A stretch of DNA of 38,434 bases, taken from contig CAZVTR010000023.1 in the NCBI GenBank assembly GCA_964630305.1, forward strand, positions 1 through 38,434, given 5' to 3'. This document shows, in pieces, positions 33,088-38,434 of the stretch (position 1 is the first letter of the stretch; each line of letters starts with the position of its first letter). The position numbers and the translations under genes were made by a program. The notes below the pieces were generated by a model. That model made no database searches, was not told the origin of the DNA, and was given only the letters and a program-made list of their open reading frames with translations. Origin of the DNA: JAKPPT01 sp964630305 (lineage in GTDB: Bacteria; Spirochaetota; Spirochaetia; Treponematales; UBA12059).

Positions 33088-34662
33088 CTACCTGCCGAGC
33101 GATCCTAAAATACCGCGCACAATCTTTCTGCCTGCAGCACTGCCAATGCTCCGCGCTGCGCTGCACAGCATTGTTTTTGCTGCCATTTGCAGGATATCAT
33201 CGGTTATACTAGTTTCACTATTATCGTAATTCGTTTTGCGGCCACCCGTTTTCTTTCTAGTTTCAGGCGCAATTGCATCATCATAATCTTTAGCGGAAGA
33301 CCGTTTTGTTGTTTTATTAGTATAGTTTTCAGAAGCCAGCTCACTTTCGGCTTTCCAGCCATCTTTTGTTATTAAAGTATCAAGAGCCTGTGCAGCAATT
33401 CGTTTTTCTATCATCTCATACGCAGATTCACGGTCTATAATCTTTTCATACTTTCCAAAAACCTTTGATTCCGTAATGAGCTTGCTGCGCTCTTCCTCCG
33501 CGAGAGGACCTATTTGAGAGCGGGGCGGGACAATGATAACGCGTTCTACAACTCCAGGAACACCTTTACTGTCCAGAAATGACACGAGAGCCTCGCCGAC
33601 TCCTAATTCTGTAATGACTTCATCGGTCTTAAAAGCAGGATTTTTTCTAAACGTCTCTGCAGCAGTTTTTACTGCCTTATAATCTTTTGGCGTATAAGCG
33701 CGCAACGCATGCTGTATTCTGTTTCCAAGCTGTCCTAGAATGCTCTCAGGAATGTCTAACGGTGACTGGGTAATAAAAAATATACCTATACCCTTGCTCC
33801 GAATCAACCTGACTACCTGTTCGATTTTTTGGAGGAGAACCTGCGGCATATCTTTAAATAGGAGATGAGCTTCATCAAAGAAAAACACAAGGCGAGGCTT
33901 TTCACAGTCTCCTACTTCCGGGAATTTTTCAAACAGTTCAGCAAGCAGCCACAGTAAAAACATTGCATAGAGCCCTGGATACTGATAGAGCTCATCTGCT
34001 TCGAGAATATTGATGCAGCCCCTGCCGCTGCTATCGGTTGCTAAAAAGTCTTCTATCGCAAGCATGGGTTCGCCAAAAAATTTCGCTGACCCCTCCTGCT
34101 CAAATACAAGCAGCGCTCGCTGAATTGAAGCAATACTCTGCATCGAAATCTGTCCATACTTCTGGGTATATGCCTTTGCATTATTCTGCACATGGATTAG
34201 CATTGACTTAAGATCTTTAAAGTCCAAAAGCAAAAATCCTTCGTCATCCGCAATGGTAAAAATTATAGAAAGAATTGCGCTTTGAACCTCAGATAAATTT
34301 AACAGCCGCGACAGGAGTATTGGCCCCATGTCAGCAATTGTGGTACGAATAGGATGTCCTTTTTTCCCAAACACATCCCAGAATTGCACAGGGAATCCCG
34401 TAAACGCCGGCATAGGTACATGATATGTATCGATACGTTCCTTGAGTCTTGCTGTAACTGTTCCTGGTTTTGCAATGCCTGAAACATCACCTTTAATATC
34501 AGCAAGAAAAACAGGGACACCAATTTCCGAAAATCGTTCGGCAAGTACCTGCAACGTTATTGTTTTTCCCGTGCCCGTTGCTCCGCTGATAATACCATGC
34601 CGATTTGCCATGGAAGATTCTAGAGATATTTCCTGTTTAGATTTTCCAACTAAAAGTTTCAT
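33088..34662 (-). CDS. DUF853 / YjgR-type HerA-like ATPase
   Basis: The 524-residue protein belongs to the FtsK-HerA ATPases. Walker A is ISGATGTGKTITLQVLAERF (about 25-44), followed by FLADIKGDVSGIAKPG. Walker B is LVFFFDEAHLLFKD near 253-266, and GIGIFFITQSPLDIPESILG follows as the sensor region. The C-terminal end RKIVRGILGSLGR is the usual YjgR ending. The cellular role of this family is not established; the fold suggests a hexameric pump acting on DNA or protein. It overlaps the small membrane-protein gene upstream (TAATG) and lies 6 nt before the thioredoxin-like gene. Confidence 0.88.
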   Translation of the reverse strand: MKLLVGKSKQEISLESSMANRHGIISGATGTGKTITLQVLAERFSEIGVPVFLADIKGDVSGIAKPGTVTARLKERIDTYHVPMPAFTGFPVQFWDVFGKKGHPIRTTIADMGPILLSRLLNLSEVQSAILSIIFTIADDEGFLLLDFKDLKSMLIHVQNNAKAYTQKYGQISMQSIASIQRALLVFEQEGSAKFFGEPMLAIEDFLATDSSGRGCINILEADELYQYPGLYAMFLLWLLAELFEKFPEVGDCEKPRLVFFFDEAHLLFKDMPQVLLQKIEQVVRLIRSKGIGIFFITQSPLDIPESILGQLGNRIQHALRAYTPKDYKAVKTAAETFRKNPAFKTDEVITELGVGEALVSFLDSKGVPGVVERVIIVPPRSQIGPLAEEERSKLITESKVFGKYEKIIDRESAYEMIEKRIAAQALDTLITKDGWKAESELASENYTNKTTKRSSAKDYDDAIAPETRKKTGGRKTNYDNSETSITDDILQMAAKTMLCSAARSIGSAAGRKIVRGILGSLGR

Positions 34663-34937
34663 TAGTAATCATCCCGTATAAAAACATCACCAAACACGCT
34701 GGTTACTGCATAGTAGGTAATTTCCACACCGCTTGCATCGGTGCAGTCGACCCTGAACTTAATATTTTTTGTTCCCGGACCAAAGGGACCAAACAGCGTC
34801 CATACAACTCGCTCAATAGTTAGATCCGGATAATTCATTTCCATGTAGTCTCTTACTTTGCTTCTGCAGTATACAATAGAAAGTAAATACATGCCGCCTG
34901 CAACTGCAAGGAGCAGTACCGTTCCGCCAGAACTCAT
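34662..34937 (-). CDS. Small membrane-anchored protein, unknown function
   Basis: I chose ATG 34937 (MSSGGTVLLLAVAGGMYLLS), which has a purine-rich GAGAGGGG sequence upstream. The longer frame from 35042 would begin upstream of the kbl terminator hairpin and read through it. The 91-residue product has one membrane helix at about 6-22, then a soluble part (YMEMNYPDLTIERVVWTLFG, then VDCTDASGVEITYYAVTSVF). No family is recognised. Its stop overlaps the start of the DUF853 ATPase, so the two are translationally coupled and may work together at the membrane. Confidence 0.65.
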   Translation of the reverse strand: MSSGGTVLLLAVAGGMYLLSIVYCRSKVRDYMEMNYPDLTIERVVWTLFGPFGPGTKNIKFRVDCTDASGVEITYYAVTSVFGDVFIRDDY

Positions 34938-35000
34938 AGTGTATTCCCATCCCCTCTCTTTTATAAATATTTTATTACCAAAATCGGACACATAAGGCAT

Positions 35001-35037
35001 AAAAGCGGTGCCGAACGTATTGCACAATCGGCACCGC
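35001..35037 (-). terminator. Rho-independent terminator of kbl
   Basis: GCGGTGCCGA (35005-35014) and TCGGCACCGC (35028-35037) form a perfect 10-bp GC-rich stem with a 13-nt loop. On the minus strand it is followed by TTTT. It lies 23 nt beyond the kbl stop and separates kbl from the downstream small-membrane-protein operon. Confidence 0.85.
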
Positions 35038-35059
35038 ACCACATCAATTATAATTTATA

Positions 35060-36253
35060 TTATTTTTTTATTACTCCAAGTTCCCTGCCAACTTTAGCAA
35101 AAGCCTCAATGGCTCTGTCTATCTGTTCGGCAGTATGCGCGGCAGAAATTTGCACGCGGATTCGAGCCTTACCTTTTGGCACAACAGGGTAGCTAAAACC
35201 AATCACATAGATACCTTCATCGAGCAGTTTATCTGCCATTGCATGCGCAAGTTTTTCATCATAGAGCATAACGGGTGTTATGGGATGAACGCCCGGCCTA
35301 ATTTCGAGGCCTGCTTTTGTCATGCCTTCTCTGAACCGTTTTGTATTTGCCTCAAGTTTATCGCGCAAGTTAGTCGAAGCAGAAAGCAGTTCGAGTGTTT
35401 TAAGCGTACCAGCTGCTATTGCCGGCATGAGTGTGTTGGAAAAAAGATACGGGCGGGCTTTTTGTCGCATGTATTCAATAATTTCTTTTCTGCCAGAGAT
35501 ACATCCTCCTGAAGCACCGCCCAAGGCTTTTCCGAACGTTGTTGTAATAATATCGATTCTGCCCATAACATTATGGTACTCATGCGTACCGCGTCCGGTT
35601 TTTCCGATAAACCCGGTAGCATGACTGTCGTCAACCATTACGAGCGCATTGTATTTTTCTGCAAGCGTACATATCGTGGGTAAATCGGCAATATCGCCAT
35701 CCATAGAAAAAACACCATCTGTTGCCACAAGCCGATACTTTTTGTTCTGAGTTGCTTTAAGCTTTTCCTCGAGGTCGCTAAAATTATTGTGCTCATAGAT
35801 AAAACGCTCAGCTTTAGCAAGGCGTATGCCATCGATAATGGAAGCATGATTCAAGCTGTCTGTGATAATAGCACAATCTGCATCCATTATTGGCTCAAAC
35901 ACTGCTCCATTGGCATCAAAACAAGAGCTAAAAAGAATCGTATCATCGGTACCGAGGAATTTGCTGACAGCTTGTTCAAGCTCCTTATGGAGCGTCTGCG
36001 TACCGCAGATAAAGCGAACACTTGAAAGACCATAGCCCCATTCATCAAGCGCTTTTTTTGCCGATTCTCGTATTGCATCATTATTAGCAAGCCCAAGGTA
36101 ATTGTTTGCGCAAAAGTTTATAACTTCTTTACCGTTTTTAACCGCAATGAGTGATCCCTGCGGAGTAGTAATCACCCGTTCATTTTTATAAAGACCTTCC
36201 GAACGAATTTGGCTGAGCCGTTCTGCAAGATCTTTTTGTAACGATCCGTACAT
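35060..36253 (-). CDS. kbl: Glycine C-acetyltransferase (2-amino-3-ketobutyrate CoA ligase)
   Basis: This PLP enzyme of the alpha-oxoamine synthase family converts 2-amino-3-ketobutyrate and CoA to glycine and acetyl-CoA in threonine breakdown. The 397 residues are the usual length. Family blocks are INFCANNYLGLANN (about 45-58), the SCFDANGAVFEPI loop, DDSHATGFIGKTGRGTHE near 208-225, and the PLP-lysine motif TTFGKALGGASGG near 237-249. Related 8-amino-7-oxononanoate synthase is less likely because no biotin genes are near and the N-terminal pattern is Kbl-like. No threonine dehydrogenase gene is adjacent. AAGGAGG precedes the ATG. Confidence 0.9.
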   Translation of the reverse strand: MYGSLQKDLAERLSQIRSEGLYKNERVITTPQGSLIAVKNGKEVINFCANNYLGLANNDAIRESAKKALDEWGYGLSSVRFICGTQTLHKELEQAVSKFLGTDDTILFSSCFDANGAVFEPIMDADCAIITDSLNHASIIDGIRLAKAERFIYEHNNFSDLEEKLKATQNKKYRLVATDGVFSMDGDIADLPTICTLAEKYNALVMVDDSHATGFIGKTGRGTHEYHNVMGRIDIITTTFGKALGGASGGCISGRKEIIEYMRQKARPYLFSNTLMPAIAAGTLKTLELLSASTNLRDKLEANTKRFREGMTKAGLEIRPGVHPITPVMLYDEKLAHAMADKLLDEGIYVIGFSYPVVPKGKARIRVQISAAHTAEQIDRAIEAFAKVGRELGVIKK

Positions 36254-36839
36254 GTATCCTCCTTTTTATAAGCCATATACCCTACCGATTATTGCAACAA
36301 AAAAGAGCCTTGGCAAGAGAATTTGCTCCTCTGCTGTATTTAGTATATACATTCGCATAGCTCAAGTATGGAGAAGCAGTTTACAATATATAAAAGGTCT
36401 TTTTGATTAGCTGTGGGTACGCCAGAAAATGGAAAAGTCGGAATTTTGACATCGATTTTGCAAAATTTACCGTAAAATTTGTGAAACCGTTGCAAAATTT
36501 AGGATACATTAAAAGTATACTAATAATCCTCCAAGTAATATAAATCCTATATTCAAAAACTTTTGATTCTGTCTTTGTTACTTTGCCAAATGCATCTTTA
36601 GTTTCATTTATTACAATATACTCTTGACCAATTTTATCTTTAATAAAAAAACCCGAAAAACCTTTTTCTTTAGCTACTGGGGCTAGTTGATAACAACAAA
36701 TTTTAGTTAAATCATCTAATGATTGATCGGGCAAACCCTTAGCAGTAACTGAATATAGTTTAATTCATTGATAGATCTATTACATTAATATTTTTTTCAA
36801 AACTCCTAACTAAGTTTTAAGAAATCAAATGTAATAATC
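36254..36839. other. AT-rich intergenic region with a decayed reading frame
   Basis: This 586-bp stretch holds no intact gene. Positions 36440-36830 are visibly more AT-rich than the neighbouring genes. It contains a direct repeat TTGCAAAATTTA (36459-36470 and 36491-36502, period 32 bp) and a minus-strand frame that looks like a gene fragment, listed separately. The kbl promoter should lie in 36255-36320 on the minus strand, but no clear hexamer pair is seen. Confidence 0.6.
36381..36764 (-). pseudogene. Possible fragment of a small exported protein
   Basis: From just after a TGA at about 36767, the minus strand reads IKLYSVTAKGLPDQSLDDLT, then KICCYQLAPVAKEKGFSGFF and IKDKIGQEYIVINETKDAFG. 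This part looks protein-like; the alternation of strand, helix and a Gly-Phe turn resembles small lipoprotein families, but I cannot name one. It has no proper start or signal peptide: the only candidate is a TTG at 36734 after AAGGG. The last third looks like non-coding AT-rich translation. A decayed or horizontally acquired fragment is the best reading. A short real gene with TTG start is the alternative. Confidence 0.35.
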
Positions 36840-37352
36840 TTACCTAATTCCATTAAATGCACCCTGGCCTTCACGGAGCTTCTCCCAGGATACAATTGGT
36901 TTTTCAGCTTCGACCACTGCACACAAATCAGCCTTATCGAGCACATGGCCAGAAATTGCCTGCGCAAGTTCGTGCCATGTAAAATAATCGCCTTCAAGCA
37001 TGCAATCCAATGCAAACAAAAAAAATTGATAAAAATGCTGTCCGTTTGGCGGACAGGGTCCTCCCCAGCCTATCTCTAAAAAGCTATTTAAACCTTGCCG
37101 CATGCCGTTTTCACATTGAGGATACTGCCCTATGCCTTCAGGCAGCATAGTTTCAGTTCCCGGGATATTCCATGCTAGCCAATGTGTCCATGGCTTTGCA
37201 GGTTCGGTTATATCGAGACAGACCAATGCATAACTTGTTACGCCTTTAGGAGCATCAGACCAAATGAGCGGGGGTGATTTATTATCTGCATCATACCAAC
37301 AATAAAATGGCAGCTCTGCACCATCGGCAAATTGGGGACTTGAAAGTATCAT
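36840..37352 (-). CDS. PEBP / YbhB-YbcL-family protein
   Basis: The 170-residue protein belongs to the phosphatidylethanolamine-binding-protein family (YbhB/YbcL, Raf-kinase-inhibitor-like). Family marks are SPPLIWSDAPKGVTSYALVC (about 26-45), CLDITEPAKPWTHWLAWNIP and GWGGPCPPNGQHFYQFFLFA, which line the anion-binding pocket. Bacterial members have no settled function. There is no signal peptide, so it is probably cytoplasmic. A GGAGGG ribosome-binding site precedes the ATG. The upstream metallo-hydrolase gene ends 119 bp away. Confidence 0.9.
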   Translation of the reverse strand: MILSSPQFADGAELPFYCWYDADNKSPPLIWSDAPKGVTSYALVCLDITEPAKPWTHWLAWNIPGTETMLPEGIGQYPQCENGMRQGLNSFLEIGWGGPCPPNGQHFYQFFLFALDCMLEGDYFTWHELAQAISGHVLDKADLCAVVEAEKPIVSWEKLREGQGAFNGIR

Positions 37353-37471
37353 AGCATCCCTCCACTTTATATACTAATGCTGCAACCGCTGCAGCGCAAA
37401 TGTAGTGCATATGCTCTACACTGTTAAGTATGACAGATATACATTTTTTGTCAAGAGCACAATCTGTTTCT

Positions 37472-38398
37472 TTAGAAAGAATACGTGTGCCACTGTTCTG
37501 CAAAGCCTCTAAAACCATGCATAGTCGCACGTTCAGGCTGTGTCAGTGCCATATCGCCATAGTGCATGAGGTACATTTTTGCTTTTATGGCTTCAGGCAA
37601 CGTAGCCAATTCCTCTAGTGAAGCATGCACGCCTCCGGTAAAGAGCTGACAATCATGAAAAATCGCCTCAAGCTCATAGCGAGTCGTTAAAAAATTAATT
37701 AAATCGGGATCAAACCTTGTATCGCTTGTGTAAGCCACTTTGTTGTTAATGACAACGCCATAGCTCAACGCAGATGTTTTCCACGAGGCAGCATTATCCG
37801 GAATATGCTTTGTCCTAAAAATATCAAACTGAAGCGAGCCTAACGTAAACTTCATGAGATTGCGATCTGCACCAGGCACAGGGACCGGCTCACAGCATTC
37901 CCAAAGGTCTTTAAGCTCCAATGCTTTCCCGTCATGACGCTCATTATATGCGGCTCCTCCTTTAAGCGACTGATTCCAGAGCATGTGTCCGTATTCTCTG
38001 CTTGCAATAAGATGGGGCTTTTTCTTTGCAACATAACGATTTACGAGCATCACCTCTTCGAGCCCGCCAATATGATCTGCATGAGAATGTGTAATAAGGT
38101 AGTATTCGATATCGGTAACTGACAATCCCAGCAAAGCCAGCGCCTCTGGCGTTCTACTCCCGCAGTCAATGAGCGTATGATTATCGCCGCAAACGACGAG
38201 CGCATTGTTTTGAAAAAACTTTTTTGAAAAAGCACTTCCTGAACCGATAAAGGTAATAGAGAGCTCTCCGTTATTAGTAAGTTCCAGTGCTCCCATATCG
38301 CCTACGGGACCTAAATTATGATGGTGCGTAGTCATAGTAACTTTACTATACTGCATGACTCTTGTTTTTTCCATATAAAAAATCTGGTCGTTAAACAC
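37472..38398 (-). CDS. Metallo-beta-lactamase-fold hydrolase
   Basis: The 308-residue protein has the di-metal motif THSHADHIGG (His104, His106, Asp108, His109). Further likely ligands lie in the FRTKHIPDN, AYTSDTRFDP and MYLMHYGD segments. The opening strand ITFIGSGSAF and DCGSRTPEAL resemble the RNase Z / phosphodiesterase branch, but I see no RNase Z exosite arm, so the substrate is unknown. The start is uncertain. GTG 38398 has GGGGGG 8-10 nt upstream; ATGs at 38374, 38356 and 38335 are alternatives with weaker ribosome-binding sites. The fold core begins near residue 45, so any of these starts keeps it. Confidence 0.85.
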   Translation of the reverse strand: MFNDQIFYMEKTRVMQYSKVTMTTHHHNLGPVGDMGALELTNNGELSITFIGSGSAFSKKFFQNNALVVCGDNHTLIDCGSRTPEALALLGLSVTDIEYYLITHSHADHIGGLEEVMLVNRYVAKKKPHLIASREYGHMLWNQSLKGGAAYNERHDGKALELKDLWECCEPVPVPGADRNLMKFTLGSLQFDIFRTKHIPDNAASWKTSALSYGVVINNKVAYTSDTRFDPDLINFLTTRYELEAIFHDCQLFTGGVHASLEELATLPEAIKAKMYLMHYGDMALTQPERATMHGFRGFAEQWHTYSF

Positions 38399-38411
38399 AC
38401 ATGGTACCCCC

Positions 38412-38431
38412 CTGGGCTTTAGGCAGCCCAG
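38412..38431. repeat. Small hairpin next to the start of the metallo-hydrolase gene
   Basis: CTGGGCT (38412-38418) and AGCCCAG (38425-38431) form a perfect 7-bp stem with a 6-nt loop. On the minus strand the hairpin abuts the G-run that may serve as ribosome-binding site for GTG 38398. No T tract follows on either strand. The window ends just beyond it. Confidence 0.5.
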
Positions 38432-38434
38432 AAA

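Noticed and set aside
34938..35042. Longer 126-residue form of the small membrane protein
   Set aside because: It would start upstream of the kbl terminator and read through it, and the membrane helix then sits in an odd place.
36806..37015. 69-residue minus-strand frame overlapping the PEBP gene
   Set aside because: Frame shadow of the PEBP coding sequence.
1..38434. CRISPR array, insertion sequence, prophage, rRNA or attachment site
   Set aside because: I saw no regularly spaced repeats, transposase or integrase frames, rRNA-like sequence, or duplication of the tRNA-Arg 3' end.

Overview
The window looks like chromosomal DNA from a spirochaete, most likely Treponema or a close relative. 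The main evidence is a bacterial V-type ATPase operon in the order E, DUF2764, A, B, D, I, K, the order I recall from treponemes. A PilZN3/PilZ-type protein, relaxed-lipobox lipoproteins and a chemotaxis receptor next to a class III cyclase fit the same picture. Most genes are housekeeping or signalling genes. I see no insertion sequence, phage gene, CRISPR array or rRNA. Two runs of exactly 100 N (12110-12209 and 14882-14981) are assembly gaps inside atpI and atpA.

Layout. 1-2.6 kb: a membrane protein, a convergent C69/secernin-type hydrolase, a 450-bp gap with tandem hairpins, and a 66-aa membrane protein. 2.7-7.1 kb: tRNA-Arg(TCT), a PilZ-type protein read from an apparently leaderless promoter, and mfd (transcription-repair coupling factor), which overlaps it tail to tail. 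7.2-9.2 kb: an exported protein coupled to a degenerate receiver/PilZ-like protein, then an ArsR-family regulator, also apparently leaderless. 9.3-10.5 kb: an exported TPR protein. 10.6-17.8 kb: the V-ATPase operon on the minus strand, headed by a 120-aa protein of unknown function and closed by a good terminator. 17.9-22.1 kb: a 777-aa adenylate cyclase with internal membrane segments and a long C-terminal coiled coil, then a methyl-accepting chemotaxis protein. 22.1-29.9 kb: a five-gene efflux operon in which every junction overlaps (tetR, membrane fusion protein, RND pump, carboxypeptidase-regulatory-like lipoprotein, TolC-like protein), with a palindromic operator over its promoter. 30.0-32.8 kb: hisS, a lipoprotein and trmB. 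32.7-36.3 kb: a monothiol thioredoxin-like protein, a HerA-like DUF853 ATPase, a small membrane protein, and kbl with its own terminator. 36.3-38.4 kb: an AT-rich stretch with a decayed reading frame, a PEBP-family protein and a metallo-beta-lactamase-fold hydrolase.

How the genes work together. The ATPase rotor ring keeps most of the sodium-ligand pattern of Enterococcus hirae NtpK, which suggests sodium coupling. The operon has no recognisable C, F or G subunit. DUF2764 and the 120-aa leader protein are candidates for stalk roles. The cyclase/chemoreceptor pair and the PilZ-type proteins point to cyclic-nucleotide and motility signalling. The RND operon is a complete self-regulated tripartite exporter plus one unusual lipoprotein.

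The most interesting leads are the cyclase with its unusual architecture, the extra lipoprotein in the RND operon, the sodium-type rotor with atypical stalk genes, and two predicted leaderless mRNAs for regulatory proteins. None of these proves a wholly new system; each is an inference from sequence read by eye.
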